Part shown: piece after piece, positions 17,807 through 27,438 of the stretch | How the letters are laid out: every line of letters begins with the position of its first letter | How positions within the stretch are numbered: the stretch's first letter is position 1 | Assembly (NCBI RefSeq): GCF_000193375.1 | Contig: NC_015315.1 | Location: forward strand, 1-64,000 | DNA from: Thermoproteus uzoniensis 768-20 | GTDB taxonomy: Archaea; Thermoproteota; Thermoprotei; Thermoproteales; Thermoproteaceae | Length of the DNA: 64,000 bases | Direction: 5' to 3' | Position numbers and translations under genes: made by a program | Notes under the pieces: model-generated | What the model was told of the DNA's origin: nothing | The model's database searches: none | Seen by the model: the letters and a program-made list of their open reading frames with translations, nothing else

Positions 17807-18937
17807 TTACCCACATGAGTAAATGCTTAACAGTTTACTCACTATCTCGTCCCAAGTAAGCACGGACTTCCTGCCCTCAGCCCCTAACCTTCTGCCTAAT
17901 TCTCTGTCCTGCGCCAGTGTTACTATTGCCTCCGCAAGTGCCGTCGAATCTCTGGGGGGTACAAGGAGTCCATTTATCATGTGCTTCACCCTGTACGGTA
18001 TTTCGCCCACTGCTGAGGCTATTACTGGCTTCCTCCTTGCCCAAGCTTCAGTTATGGCTAGTGAGAAGACTTCAACGTAGTTACTTACGCTGGGTAGGAC
18101 TAAGGCTATTGATGTGTCAAGGGCTCCGATTTTAATGTCTTCATCTACAAATCCTGTAAATAAGACTTTATCACTAATACCAAGCTTATTTGCTAATTCT
18201 CTATATGGTCTTTGGTCGCCTGGTCCAATTATGACTGCTTTCAGGTTGGGTTCTTCCTTGGTGGCTATTGCTAGGGCCTTTATGAGTATGTCAATGCCCT
18301 TCAGCTTGTGTAGTCTTCCTACGTAGACTATGAGAGGGTCTTGTATATCGTATTTACGCCTAAATTCCTCAGCCATGTTTGGTTTTCCAAGGAGTTCTTC
18401 ATCGATACCATCGGGTATGTACTCCGTCTTTATGCTATACTTACTCCTTAATATTTCCATGTCCCTGAAGCTTTTAACAAGCCTAACGTCGCTGGCCTCA
18501 ATAGCCTTCTTGACGTTCCGCTTGCCATAGCGTGGTGCCAGTAGCCTAATTAGCCTACTTGGGTGGTCGTTAAACGCATCAACAGCCATGAAATGAACTA
18601 CGGTCCTTGCGCCAAGTCTCTTAGCCTCCTCAATCATTTTCACCGTGAATAGGCTGTTTTGGCTATGTCCATGAACAATGTCGGCATTCCTCAAAATGCC
18701 CCCAGGCACCTCTAGCGGATAGGTTAGGTCTGGGTAGCCAAATCTAGTAGACTTAACCCTATGAATGTACACGCCGTTTATCACTTCCTCCCTGGGTCTA
18801 TTCCCGGCTCCGTATTGGCTCGTTATTACGTGAGCCTCATGTCCTCGCCTAGCCATGCCCTCGGCTAAAGCCCTAACCACATTCTCCAAGCCGCCAACTA
18901 CAGGCCAATAGTGATGAGCTATATGAATTATTTTCAT
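17807..18937 (-). CDS. GT4-family glycosyltransferase
   Basis: A 376-residue GT-B enzyme. IIHIAHHYWPVVGGLENVVRAL is the acceptor loop. GHSQNSLFTVK and VYVGRLHKLKGIDILIKAL follow. NYVEVFSLAITEAWARRKPV gives the E-x7-E motif. ATG at 18937 overlaps the stop of the FkbM gene by 4 bases. It is less A+T-rich than the 8.6-13.4 kb block. It resembles the GT at 19714 in its start and layout, so the two are probably paralogues acting in the same pathway. Confidence 0.9.
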   Translation of the reverse strand: MKIIHIAHHYWPVVGGLENVVRALAEGMARRGHEAHVITSQYGAGNRPREEVINGVYIHRVKSTRFGYPDLTYPLEVPGGILRNADIVHGHSQNSLFTVKMIEEAKRLGARTVVHFMAVDAFNDHPSRLIRLLAPRYGKRNVKKAIEASDVRLVKSFRDMEILRSKYSIKTEYIPDGIDEELLGKPNMAEEFRRKYDIQDPLIVYVGRLHKLKGIDILIKALAIATKEEPNLKAVIIGPGDQRPYRELANKLGISDKVLFTGFVDEDIKIGALDTSIALVLPSVSNYVEVFSLAITEAWARRKPVIASAVGEIPYRVKHMINGLLVPPRDSTALAEAIVTLAQDRELGRRLGAEGRKSVLTWDEIVSKLLSIYSCG

Positions 18938-19665
18938 GAGTAGTTAAATTTAGAAGGGTGTATAAGTATGTACATGTCTCCCGGTTGTTTATATATCTTA
19001 TACCCCATTTTACTTAGCTTCCTAATGGCTCTTCTTTCATCATCATTATGGACTTCGAAGAAGATTATAGGTTTGAACTTTTCTATCGTTTTTACTGCTC
19101 CCGCTATGATTTTACCTCCCGCACCTTCAACATCTAGTTTAATTAGATCAACAGTATCTAATTTTAATACATTAACAAGTTCATCTAGTTTTATGAGGTA
19201 TATATTTTTATTCTCTATCATTATTCTACCGGATTGGTCCGAGAGCCCTATATTTAGGCATAAAATATTATTCTTAACATTATTTATAGTCACGTTGTAA
19301 AGTAGATACCTGTACTCGGTTGGTGATGGCTCTACTGCTACTACGAGAATCTTTCTATTAAACTTAGTGCTGAGTAATGCGTAATAACCATCACTAGCTG
19401 ATCCAACATCTATGAAAACCTTAGCCGACTTTACGGCTTCTTTGAAATAATCTCTCCATTGAGGCTCTACAAGTCCAAACATGATGGTAATGGGCCTAGC
19501 ACCAGAGGCATAGCCGTGCTTAGGTAGCACTAGTTTAAAGCCCATAATAGTTGGTATAACAATATGATCTCCCGGCACTAACCCCGTTAGCATTCTTGAT
19601 AATGCCCGTAAGAATAGGTATATGAACATTGACCCTCTATATAAGAAAACTCTTGGAAGCCTCAT
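18934..19665 (-). CDS. FkbM-family methyltransferase
   Basis: A 243-residue SAM-dependent methyltransferase of the FkbM type. VFIDVGSASDGYYALL is motif I, VVAVEPSPTEYRYLLYNV binds the SAM ribose, and DLIKLDVEGAGGKIIAGA is the FkbM signature, followed by IIFFEVHNDDERR. FkbM enzymes often O-methylate sugars, so methylation of a glycan residue is likely in this setting (inference). It sits between two GT4 genes and overlaps the downstream one by 4 bases. Confidence 0.87.
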   Translation of the reverse strand: MRLPRVFLYRGSMFIYLFLRALSRMLTGLVPGDHIVIPTIMGFKLVLPKHGYASGARPITIMFGLVEPQWRDYFKEAVKSAKVFIDVGSASDGYYALLSTKFNRKILVVAVEPSPTEYRYLLYNVTINNVKNNILCLNIGLSDQSGRIMIENKNIYLIKLDELVNVLKLDTVDLIKLDVEGAGGKIIAGAVKTIEKFKPIIFFEVHNDDERRAIRKLSKMGYKIYKQPGDMYILIHPSKFNYS

Positions 19666-19713
19666 AATAACCTATACCTCATAATTATTTATAATTCTTT
19701 ATTAATGTTCCTA

Positions 19714-20841
19714 TCATTTCACTGTAGCAATCTGTATATAAAGTTCCTCATACCTAGTCAGTATCTTATTCCACACATATCTCTGAGCCCATTCCCTAGC
19801 CTGGGCACCAAGTTTCCTCCTAAGATCATCATTGGCTAGTAGCGTAGCTATGGCCTTTCCATACTTCTCAGGTTTGGGCTCTGCCCATAGGCTCGCCACA
19901 TTTGGCGGTGCGGCCTCTGCCTGTCCTCCGTTTCCTGTTATTACTGATGGTGTTCCGTGAATTCCAGCTTCGAGTAGTGTTATTCCGAATGGTTCATATA
20001 GTGATGGTAGGGTGTAGACCGTATTTTCCATGTATAGCTTATGTTTCATTTCCTCATCTACCTTGCCCATGTACCGCGTGTCTATGCCGTGCCTCTCAGC
20101 GTAGTTTAGTATGTCGGGGATTAAGCCTTCGTCCGGACCTGCCAGGATTAACCTGGCGCTCCTCACTTCCCTAATTATGTAGTTCATTGCTCTGATGAGT
20201 AGGGTTATGTTTTTTGACTTGCTTATCCTGCCCAGGTAGAGGACTTGGTGCTCGGCCTTGGCGTCGCTATTAATATCACATTTATCTTCCTCAACGCCGT
20301 TTGGTATCACCTCGATCTTCCCCTCATCAAGACCTAGCCTCTTGGCGATGTTTGCTTCGTGTCTTGTTAGTGCTATGTACTTGTCGTAGGCCTTCAGGTA
20401 TTTCCTGCCGAACGTGTCCACTAGTCTGTGGTATGCCCAGGTGATTACGCCTAGTTGGTTGAGTTTGTGGAATGGCGCATGTCCGTGTAGTATAGCTTTG
20501 AATCCCATGTCTCTCCTTAGCTTCGCTATTTGGAATACGTGTGGGTGTCTCCAGACGTGCACGTGGACTATGTCTGGTTTTAGTGACTTTATGACTTGGG
20601 GTAGATCTGGGCTGTATGAGCCGTGGCTCCAAGTTATGGTTGGTCTGAGTCTGATTACTCTGACGCCGTTTACCACCTCCTCCCTGGGCAGTGAGCCTAT
20701 GCCGCCTATCCTAAGCCTATTGTAAGTCACCACGTAGACTTCATGGCCTCTGCCAGCCACATGTTCGGCTATGTGCTTGACAACGTCCTCAACGCCGCCG
20801 ATCACAGGGTAGTAGAAGGGCGCTACGTGGACTATCCTCAT
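19714..20841 (-). CDS. GT4-family glycosyltransferase
   Basis: A 375-residue GT-B enzyme. IVHVAPFYYPVIGGVEDVV (acceptor loop), VHVHVWRHPHVF, VLYLGRISKSKNITLLIRAM (donor-domain start) and SLYEPFGITLLEAGIHGTPSV (E-x7-E) are all present. It is followed by the FkbM gene after 48 bases and is probably the lead gene of the 20841-17807 operon. Confidence 0.9.
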   Translation of the reverse strand: MRIVHVAPFYYPVIGGVEDVVKHIAEHVAGRGHEVYVVTYNRLRIGGIGSLPREEVVNGVRVIRLRPTITWSHGSYSPDLPQVIKSLKPDIVHVHVWRHPHVFQIAKLRRDMGFKAILHGHAPFHKLNQLGVITWAYHRLVDTFGRKYLKAYDKYIALTRHEANIAKRLGLDEGKIEVIPNGVEEDKCDINSDAKAEHQVLYLGRISKSKNITLLIRAMNYIIREVRSARLILAGPDEGLIPDILNYAERHGIDTRYMGKVDEEMKHKLYMENTVYTLPSLYEPFGITLLEAGIHGTPSVITGNGGQAEAAPPNVASLWAEPKPEKYGKAIATLLANDDLRRKLGAQAREWAQRYVWNKILTRYEELYIQIATVK

Positions 20842-20940
20842 GCCATGCCGCTTGGGTTGATCACGGCGTGGTGGACGCTGACGTTGTCGCGTGGATCGAC
20901 GCGTCGGCCGTAGCGTGTTCGAGGGCGATTAGTCTCCAAT

Positions 20941-22167
20941 TCACGGTGTGATGTCTGCCTGATTAATTGCGGAGGGCCTAGGGTTGTTTGGGATTGTCGC
21001 CGGGATGGAGGCGAGCGCGTATTCTCTATCATGATAGTTTGAGCGCTGGACTGAGGTCATTGACGATGTCTCTACCTCTTCTAGATCCCGCCCGTAGGGA
21101 GTCTTGTCTTCTTTTTTCCAAGTTATTTCTTTTGTCCAGAGGTTTCTTATCGCCGCGGCAATGAGGTATATCTGCATGGCTGTCCAAGTCCTGTAGGGGG
21201 TATACGCCAGTAGGGCCAGCCCCAACGCCGCCAGCGCCCAGCCGGGGGGCCCGGCCGCTATTGCCGCCGCAAAGGCCGCCGGCAGTAGCCAGGGGTTGAC
21301 TAAGTGGAGGTAGGCCTCGGCGTAGAGCACAGGCTTGAACCGCGCCGGCGTTTTCAGCCTAAGCGAGGCGGCGAAGCTCTGTATGAGGTGTTGTGCCCTC
21401 CTCACTCTCCACCTCCAGTACCGCCTCGGCACTAGCTCGACGCAGTGGAGATCTTCTGCGGCTATGGCTCTGTACCCGAACGCCGCTATGAGGACGGCTG
21501 TGTGGCTGTCGTCTGCGCCGAGGTGGGTGGGGAAGCCGCCGATCTTCTCCAACAGCTCTTTCCTGTAGGCGGCGAGCTCGCCGTGGAATATGGGGGTGGA
21601 CCACTTCTTGCTTTCGGCGAGACGCAGTACGTTGTAGTAGTCGCGGTATGTGGCCTCTACGCCTCTGCCGCCTGCGGGCCTCTTGAGGCAGGTGACGGCT
21701 CCAACTGAGGAGTCGGCGAGCCACCTCACTGCTTTTCTCAAGGTCTGGGGGTCGGGCCAGTGGGAGTCTGCGTCGGTGATCACGACGACGTCTCCTCTGG
21801 CGTGCCTCAGAGCTAGGTTGAGGGCGTGTGCCTTTCCGTTTCTCTGGGGCTCTCTCAACACCTCCACGGGGGCCCCCTTCCGCCTGGCCCAGCGCTCTGC
21901 CTTTTCGGGGGTGCCGTCTGTGGAGGCCGAGTCGACGACTATTATCTGGAGCCTGTCTGGGGGATAGTCCTGTCTGGCAATGTCTTCTAGCTTGGCCTCG
22001 ATGAGGGGGGCCTCGTTGTATGTGGGGATGACGATGGTGATGGTGGGGGTGTGGTTTTCCCGCGGCTCGACGCCCCAAGGCCTTCTGAGCCACCTCCTGG
22101 CATATATGTAGTAGACGAGGGGGAACCCGAAGTGGGTTGCGGCGAGCGCCAGCGCAGGGCCTAACAC
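20941..22167 (-). CDS. Membrane-bound GT2-family glycosyltransferase (processive-type layout)
   Basis: A 408-residue protein with an N-terminal membrane segment, a GT-A domain and about three C-terminal hydrophobic segments (residues about 285-350). TITIVIPTYNEAPLIEAKL, VVDSASTDGTPEKA, VVVITDADSHWPDP and GADDSHTAVL cover the nucleotide, metal and catalytic aspartate sites. The acceptor motif position reads RRAQHLIQ, not the canonical QxxRW. The layout is like hyaluronan- or cellulose-synthase relatives. GTG start at 22167. The tail after about residue 350 is polar, non-conserved and possibly extended by a lost stop. Confidence 0.82.
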   Translation of the reverse strand: MLGPALALAATHFGFPLVYYIYARRWLRRPWGVEPRENHTPTITIVIPTYNEAPLIEAKLEDIARQDYPPDRLQIIVVDSASTDGTPEKAERWARRKGAPVEVLREPQRNGKAHALNLALRHARGDVVVITDADSHWPDPQTLRKAVRWLADSSVGAVTCLKRPAGGRGVEATYRDYYNVLRLAESKKWSTPIFHGELAAYRKELLEKIGGFPTHLGADDSHTAVLIAAFGYRAIAAEDLHCVELVPRRYWRWRVRRAQHLIQSFAASLRLKTPARFKPVLYAEAYLHLVNPWLLPAAFAAAIAAGPPGWALAALGLALLAYTPYRTWTAMQIYLIAAAIRNLWTKEITWKKEDKTPYGRDLEEVETSSMTSVQRSNYHDREYALASIPATIPNNPRPSAINQADITP

Positions 22168-22207
22168 GGGCCGGCCTTAGATCGCGCCTCTCGCCTTCTC
22201 CGCCGCG

Positions 22208-23224
22208 CTATGTGTCTCCTCGCCGCGCTGTAGCCTTGCCGCGGGCTGTGCGCGCGCCTCTGACAGCTCTAAGTAGCCTTATCTCCATCCTCTTGAGGTA
22301 GAGGGCGAGCACTGCGAGCGTTGCCGAGGCGGTGCCGCCGGCGATTAGGGCTATGGCGATTATGCCCCAGACGTAGTGCTTCACTCCTAGGAATATCCAC
22401 TCGTAGGCGACCCAGCTGGCTATGGAGAAGCCGGGGATCGTGAGGAGGGACGCAACGGCGAATATGAGGAAGGCCGGGTTGTATCTGAGGGAGAGGCGGA
22501 GCATGTCGAGGGCTATCAAGACGCCGTGCCTCACGCCGAGCTTCTTCCTCCCGACCCTCCTCCTGTACTCTATCGGCGTCTCGCAGATCTCGCCCCCCGT
22601 CGAGGCGATGTGGGCGGCTATCTCGGACTCTATGCCGAAGCCTCTTGACGCCTCCTCAATCCCCTCCAATGCCTCCTTCCTCACGGCGTACATGCCGCTG
22701 AGGACGTCGGTCAGCCTGGTGCCGAACACGGCGTTGAACCAAGCGGTCAACAGCCTGTTGCCTAACCTGAACACGGCTCTCTGGGCGCCCTTCTCGGGGC
22801 GGGCCCTGGCGCCTATGGCCTCGTCGCACCTATCCAGCATTGCCAGTAGCTGGGGCACGTACTTAGCCGGGTATGTATAGTCGGCGTCCATTATCACCAC
22901 GGCATCGGCGTCGACGGCCCTCAAGGCAGTCCTCACTGCGTCTGCCTTGCCCTTCCCATTCTGCTGTATGCATCTGACCCCCCTCTTCTCGGCCTCGAGG
23001 CAAGTCCCGTCGCGGGAGCCGCCGTCGACTACCAAGATCTGCCCGGGGCCTACCCCCACGGAGAACAGCTCGTCGAGGGTCTTGGCAAGCCCCTCCCTTT
23101 CGTCCAGCGTCGGCAACACCACTACGTACCGCTCCTCCTCGGCCGTCTGAGGTCCGCGCGGCCCCGCCCGGAGGGCGGTCAGCCGCCTACCGGCCTCCTC
23201 CACCACCTGGGCGTGTTCAGCCAC
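22208..23224 (-). CDS. GT2-family glycosyltransferase (dolichyl-phosphate sugar synthase-like)
   Basis: A 338-residue protein. VVVLPTLDEREGLAKTLDEL, ILVVDGGSRDGTCLEA, AVVIMDADYTYPAKYVPQL and FRLGNRLLTAWFNAVFGTRL match dolichyl-phosphate mannose/glucose synthases. TDVLSGMYAVRKEAL and GFGIESEIAAH complete the site. Two C-terminal membrane segments (around FAVASLLTIPGFSIASWVAY and YVWGIIAIALIAGG) anchor it. It probably charges polyprenyl phosphate with a sugar for surface glycosylation. GTG start at 23224, overlapping the upstream gene by 46 bases. Confidence 0.85.
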   Translation of the reverse strand: MAEHAQVVEEAGRRLTALRAGPRGPQTAEEERYVVVLPTLDEREGLAKTLDELFSVGVGPGQILVVDGGSRDGTCLEAEKRGVRCIQQNGKGKADAVRTALRAVDADAVVIMDADYTYPAKYVPQLLAMLDRCDEAIGARARPEKGAQRAVFRLGNRLLTAWFNAVFGTRLTDVLSGMYAVRKEALEGIEEASRGFGIESEIAAHIASTGGEICETPIEYRRRVGRKKLGVRHGVLIALDMLRLSLRYNPAFLIFAVASLLTIPGFSIASWVAYEWIFLGVKHYVWGIIAIALIAGGTASATLAVLALYLKRMEIRLLRAVRGARTARGKATARRGDT

Positions 23225-23535
23225 TGTATCCCCAGCGCGACTGCCCTCTCCTCGTCTACCTCGACCCCCCTGGCCCGGGCTATGGCGAGGCCTACGGCCT
23301 TGGCCAACAGCTTGAGGGGGGCTGTCAGCCTGAGCACCTCCTCGGCGGCCCTCCTTAGGGCCTCCACGAGGGCGGAGGACTTAATCCTCCCGCCCCTCCT
23401 GAGGTATAGGATGGCGGCGTCTACCAGCGCCCTGGCGGCGGGGCTCACCCTAGCCCACACGCCTCTCCGCAGCGCGCGGCTTTTCAACGCCTTAAGTGCC
23501 AGAAGCGTCGGCCTGAACCCCGCCGCCAAGAGCAT
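23179..23535 (-). CDS. Hypothetical helical protein
   Basis: A 118-residue basic, Ala/Leu/Arg-rich protein predicted to be helical, with one possible amphipathic or membrane-proximal segment around residues 75-95. No family is recognised. It begins the leftward run leading to the polyprenyl-phosphate sugar synthase gene and overlaps it by 46 bases, so co-translation is likely. It may be a small partner of that enzyme (inference). Confidence 0.5.
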   Translation of the reverse strand: MLLAAGFRPTLLALKALKSRALRRGVWARVSPAARALVDAAILYLRRGGRIKSSALVEALRRAAEEVLRLTAPLKLLAKAVGLAIARARGVEVDEERAVALGIQWLNTPRWWRRPVGG

Positions 23536-23600
23536 ACCCGACTTATTGACACGATTAATAAACTTTACTTAGTAGTATATTTAAGGGGGCCGTTTCCTCC

Positions 23601-24389
23601 ATGGATCTCCTCGAGGCATACCGCCTCTTGATCCAGGCGGCCGAGGCGGGCGCCAACGTGACGGGGCTTGCCGACATGTTCAACGAGGCGTTGGCCGGGG
23701 GCCGGCTGGGACCTGACTTCGGAGTCTTGGCGGCCAGGCTGACTGCCGAGGCGGAGCAGGCCCGCGCGGTATCGCTCGCCGTGCTGGCGGCGGCTCTGGT
23801 AGCCGCCGGGGTTCTGGCTTTCCTCCTCTACAGGTATAGGAGGACCATAGTGGGCTGGATCTGGCTGGCCGTCTGGCGTCGGGGGTTTCTGAGGCCCGGC
23901 TCGGGGAAGGCCAGGACTCTCTTGTTCGACGAGGAGGTGGCGGCTGTCGTCGTCGCGGTGGCGGTCGTCTTGCTGGCGTTCATCGCGGCGTTGGAGCTGA
24001 GGCCTGCCGTCGCCGAGCCCTTCTCCGCCATAGGCCTTCTGGGGCCTGGGGGGAAGATCGGCGGCTATCCCTCGAACGTTTCGGCGGGCCAGCCGGTCCG
24101 CCTCTACATCTTCCTCTACAACCACATGGGGCGGCCTGTCTGGTACGTGGTGGAGGTGAAGGTGGACAACGGCACGGCCCTTCCCCCTCTTCCAAACACT
24201 CCGGTGTTGACTATCCAGCGCCTTCTCCTGGAGGGGCAGAACTGGACGGCTCCGCTGACGATCTCGTTCAACTACACGGGGCGTTGGAGGCTGGTGGCGG
24301 AGCTTTGGGAGGTTTACCCGAACGGCACTACGGCCTATACGGGCCAGTACGTGCAACTCTGGCTTAACGTGACCGGGACACCCAAGTAG
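23601..24389 (+). CDS. DUF1616-type membrane protein (extracytoplasmic half)
   Basis: 262 residues with two hydrophobic segments (about 57-77 and 112-132) and a C-terminal outward domain. The passage AEPFSAIGLLGPGGKIGGYPSNV, then QPVRLYIFLYNHMGRPVWYVV, matches the C-terminal half of archaeal DUF1616 membrane proteins. Several NxT/NxS sites (NGT, NWT, NYT, NVT) suggest the domain is outside and glycosylated. ATG at 23601 follows a TATATTTAAG box. It faces, on the other strand, the MoxR/DUF58 operon whose last-listed member carries the N-terminal DUF1616 half. Confidence 0.7.
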   Translation: MDLLEAYRLLIQAAEAGANVTGLADMFNEALAGGRLGPDFGVLAARLTAEAEQARAVSLAVLAAALVAAGVLAFLLYRYRRTIVGWIWLAVWRRGFLRPGSGKARTLLFDEEVAAVVVAVAVVLLAFIAALELRPAVAEPFSAIGLLGPGGKIGGYPSNVSAGQPVRLYIFLYNHMGRPVWYVVEVKVDNGTALPPLPNTPVLTIQRLLLEGQNWTAPLTISFNYTGRWRLVAELWEVYPNGTTAYTGQYVQLWLNVTGTPK

Positions 24390-24736
24390 CGCGCTGAAGA
24401 CTGGAGAAAGGCCGCCGACCTGTGCAGTTAAAAGCGGCCTCGTTTTCTGCTTGAACGGGTCGACAGGAAACGCCGGACCTCCGATTCTTAAGGGCTACAG
24501 CTTTCGCGCCGTCAGCTCGGCCTTGGCGCTCCACGCGCCTGCGTATACAACCCGGCGACGACCGGCCAGTACCTGAATTATCTCGTGTGGAGGCCGCGGA
24601 CCGGTTTGGACGAGGCTCTGCAGACGACGCATATATCGCAATCTAGTACTGACGCCGCCTACTAATGCGGGCGAGGTCCTCCGCGGCCCCACGCCGATCG
24701 GCCCAGAGCTGTCCTGGATTGCCGAGATCGTGGGGG
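24390..24736. other. Convergent intergenic region
   Basis: Lies between the 3' ends of two converging genes. A leftward open frame (24495-24770) is Arg/Ser-rich without domain features and is rejected. No terminator stands out beyond short T runs near 24440. Confidence 0.35.
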
Positions 24737-25924
24737 CTAGACGAGTACGCAGGAGGCGTCCTGCCTGCATAAGGGGGCCGCCAACGCCCTCTCGCCTACG
24801 ATCACGTCGGCTTGCGGCAGGGCTTGTCTGGGGAGTATGCCGGCGTAGTCGCGGGCCTCGCGCGCCTCGACATTTAGGGCCTCGGCCCTCGATACGAGGT
24901 CCTCCATGGCCTCCGCGTAGCTCCGCCTGTCCACCGACAGCGAGCCGGCGCCTCTCAGCGTGATGTACTGCACCTCCACGCGCTCGGCCTTGGTGAGCGC
25001 CGCCGCGACGGCCGACGCGAGCGCCTCGAGTACTCTGTCGGAGGCCTTGGGGCTAGTGGCGTAGAGGACGGCGGCTATCCTCAGCTCGGATCCGGCTCTG
25101 CCCTCCAGCCGTTTCACGACGGGCTTGAGGATCTTCGCCATCTTCTTCCAGTGTAGAAGGCGTAGCGGATCGCCGGGCGCGTAATCCCTAACTTCTGCCA
25201 CTTGCTCCAGGGAGCCGGCCAGCGCCATTTTGCCGGCCTCGACGGCCGCGCGGGCTCGTGGATAGACCAATATGGGGGGATGCCTCACGCGCCTCTTTAG
25301 CTTGACGGTCTTGGTGGGGCTTATGTAGGCGAAGGCGAGCTGGGGAGTGTAGACGCCGGCTACGTCGAATTTGGCCTTGACATCTACCGACACTTCCCCC
25401 GACACCTGCACTAACCTGCCGTCAGGTAGCTCGACTACGGCCGGCGCCCCGCTCCTTATCTTGAGCTTGTACGTCAACGGGGTGCCTGCCACTGTCTTGA
25501 GCCTCCCTCCGGCCTCGACCACGGGCTTGTCGCGGGCGAACTTGACGTAGTAATAGAGGGCCTCGCCTGCCGAGTACAGCAGAACGGGCGCGAGGGCTGG
25601 GGCGACTAGAGTCCCCACTATTAGGGCCGAGACGTGGACGTACCAGGGGAGCGGGTTGTCGCGTTTTTTGGCCTCGTGGAGTAGGGGGACGGCGGCCGCC
25701 GCGAGGGCGATTGACCAAGGCCAGGGGAGGAGGGATATCACGGCGAGGTGGAGGAACAGGGAGGCTGTGTGTAGCCTTCTCAGCGCGGTGTTTTCCAGAG
25801 CTAGCAGGGCCAGCGAGGCCGCCGCCGGCACTAAGTGGGGCCAGGCGACGGCGAAGTAGAGGAGGGGCGCCGCCCTACGCGTCGCCTCGTATATATACGG
25901 GGGGCTCCACCTCGCGGAGGGCAT
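24737..25924 (-). CDS. DUF58-domain membrane protein
   Basis: 395 residues. Four to five hydrophobic segments occupy the first 125 residues, followed by a beta-rich region and the DUF58 core. The core signature EVRDYAPGDPLRLLHWKKMA with KPVVKRLE near residues 247-275 matches the family, and a von Willebrand-like region follows. DUF58 proteins are regularly encoded beside MoxR ATPases and are thought to act with them in assembling or regulating membrane complexes. ATG at 25924 overlaps the MoxR gene by 50 bases. It is the last gene of the leftward operon. Confidence 0.85.
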   Translation of the reverse strand: MPSARWSPPYIYEATRRAAPLLYFAVAWPHLVPAAASLALLALENTALRRLHTASLFLHLAVISLLPWPWSIALAAAAVPLLHEAKKRDNPLPWYVHVSALIVGTLVAPALAPVLLYSAGEALYYYVKFARDKPVVEAGGRLKTVAGTPLTYKLKIRSGAPAVVELPDGRLVQVSGEVSVDVKAKFDVAGVYTPQLAFAYISPTKTVKLKRRVRHPPILVYPRARAAVEAGKMALAGSLEQVAEVRDYAPGDPLRLLHWKKMAKILKPVVKRLEGRAGSELRIAAVLYATSPKASDRVLEALASAVAAALTKAERVEVQYITLRGAGSLSVDRRSYAEAMEDLVSRAEALNVEAREARDYAGILPRQALPQADVIVGERALAAPLCRQDASCVLV

Positions 25925-26798
25925 CCTCGACGATGATGGAGGGATCTACGTCGTCGTACTGGGGCTTGAGGTATATTCTGTGGACTAAGGCGGGCTTGGC
26001 GGCCTTCTTCACGTCGTCGGGCACCACGTAGCTTCTGCCGTCTAAGAGCGCGAGCGCCCTCGCCAGCCTGTAGACGGCTATGGGCGCCCTCGTGGAGAGC
26101 GGGCTTGCGACGCGTTCGTCTCTGCGTATCCTCTCCACTAGCTCTATTATGTACGCGACGATTTCCTGCGCCACGTATATCTTCCCTGTGTCAAACCTCG
26201 GCGGGTTGGCCGCCGTCGGCCTACCGTCTAGCTGGTCCAGCATGTCGGAAAGGACCACCACCTCGGCCTCCCTCGCAGGTTCGACGTAGCCGATGTGGAG
26301 GGATGCTGTGAACCTGTCTTGGACGGCCATCGGTAGCGGGGCCGTGGCGCCCGCCGCGACTTCCGTTATATTCATGGTGGCTATTATCATATGGGGGGTG
26401 GGTAGCTTGAAGGTGTTGCCCTCTATGGTGACCTGCTTCTCCTGCATCGGCTCTATTAAGGCCGAGAGGGTGCGCGGCGGGCCTCTGTTTATCTCGTCTA
26501 TGAGAACGATGTTGTTGAATATTGGGCCTTTGACTATGCGTATCTCGCCTCCGGCGTATACTCCGTATCCCAATATATCGGAGGGCAGAGTCTCGTTGGT
26601 CATCTGGATCCTTGCGAAGGTGCCGCCGATAGCTCTAGCCAAGGCCTTTGCGAGTATGGTCTTGCCGCTACCCACCGGCCCCAAGAGGAGTAGGTGGCCT
26701 CCTGAGATCAAGGTCGCAAGGGCTATCTCGACGGTCTCGGCGTCTCCTAGGAAGTACTGCGCGACTGCCCTTATAAGCTCTCTAGGCGCCAAGGCCAT
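25875..26798 (-). CDS. MoxR-family AAA+ ATPase
   Basis: 307 residues. Walker A GPVGSGKT near residues 40-47, Walker B with VLIDEINRGPPRTLSALIEPMQ, sensor IIATMNITE and the MoxR lid region are all present, and the length is typical. MoxR ATPases act as chaperone-like remodelers together with DUF58/vWA partners. The gene overlaps both neighbours (DUF4350 by 17 bases, DUF58 by 50), so the module is strongly coupled. Confidence 0.92.
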   Translation of the reverse strand: MALAPRELIRAVAQYFLGDAETVEIALATLISGGHLLLLGPVGSGKTILAKALARAIGGTFARIQMTNETLPSDILGYGVYAGGEIRIVKGPIFNNIVLIDEINRGPPRTLSALIEPMQEKQVTIEGNTFKLPTPHMIIATMNITEVAAGATAPLPMAVQDRFTASLHIGYVEPAREAEVVVLSDMLDQLDGRPTAANPPRFDTGKIYVAQEIVAYIIELVERIRRDERVASPLSTRAPIAVYRLARALALLDGRSYVVPDDVKKAAKPALVHRIYLKPQYDDVDPSIIVEDALREVEPPVYIRGDA

Positions 26799-27438
26799 GG
26801 CGGTGTCTGTATATCAGATATAAAGCTATTGTTGTGAGGAGGGCCGGGGCGGTCCACGGAGCGGCGACCTCCAAGATCTCGTGGACATAGTGGGAGGGGT
26901 CGCCGTAAGGCACCACTATTCTCACCGGCCTTGTGCAAATGGCCTTGGCCAGGCCCATATTCCACCTCAACGCAAGGTTTGTGAATAGGGCCGCGTTGTA
27001 GACGTATAGGGTCTTGTTGTCGGCCTTGACGGCCAAAGCCAGCGCGAACGGGCCGCGGTCTCCGTCGGCGAAGCTTGTGGGGCTTGTAAGTATCAACGGC
27101 GTGCCTTTGCCCAGAAGCGGGGTTGCGTTGGGGGCGGCGACGGGGCCGGAATAGGCCGAGCCGTTGGTCGGCGCGGCGTAGGCGGCGGGGATGTAGGGGC
27201 TTCCTAGATTGGCCAGGGGGTCGACGATCTCGGCTGTGGAGGCGGTGATGTTGAGGCCCTCTGCCGAGGCTCCTGGGGCGAGCACCACCACGTCGGCCGT
27301 TGGCGAGGTCCGGCACATGTGGGCAAATTGGGAGAGGCCGTAGGGGCCGGAGTTGTAGGGGCTGAATGGTGTGGTTGAGGGGGTCAGGTAGAGCACGGCC
27401 GCAACAAGGGCCAGCGCTATTATAGCCGCTCTATACAT
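26782..27438 (-). CDS. DUF4350-like membrane-anchored protein
   Basis: 218 residues with an N-terminal membrane segment (about 5-20), the passage TTPFSPYNSGPYGLSQFA typical of DUF4350, a globular outward region with NxS/NxT sites (NGS, NAT, NKT) and a C-terminal membrane segment (about 195-212) before a short basic tail. DUF4350 proteins are commonly found in MoxR-DUF58 operons. It overlaps its neighbours on both sides by 17-19 bases. Confidence 0.7.
   Translation of the reverse strand: MYRAAIIALALVAAVLYLTPSTTPFSPYNSGPYGLSQFAHMCRTSPTADVVVLAPGASAEGLNITASTAEIVDPLANLGSPYIPAAYAAPTNGSAYSGPVAAPNATPLLGKGTPLILTSPTSFADGDRGPFALALAVKADNKTLYVYNAALFTNLALRWNMGLAKAICTRPVRIVVPYGDPSHYVHEILEVAAPWTAPALLTTIALYLIYRHRHGLGA

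Noticed and set aside
24495-24770. 91-codon leftward frame between converging genes
   Set aside because: Arg/Ser-rich, overlaps the end of the DUF58 gene, no recognisable domain.
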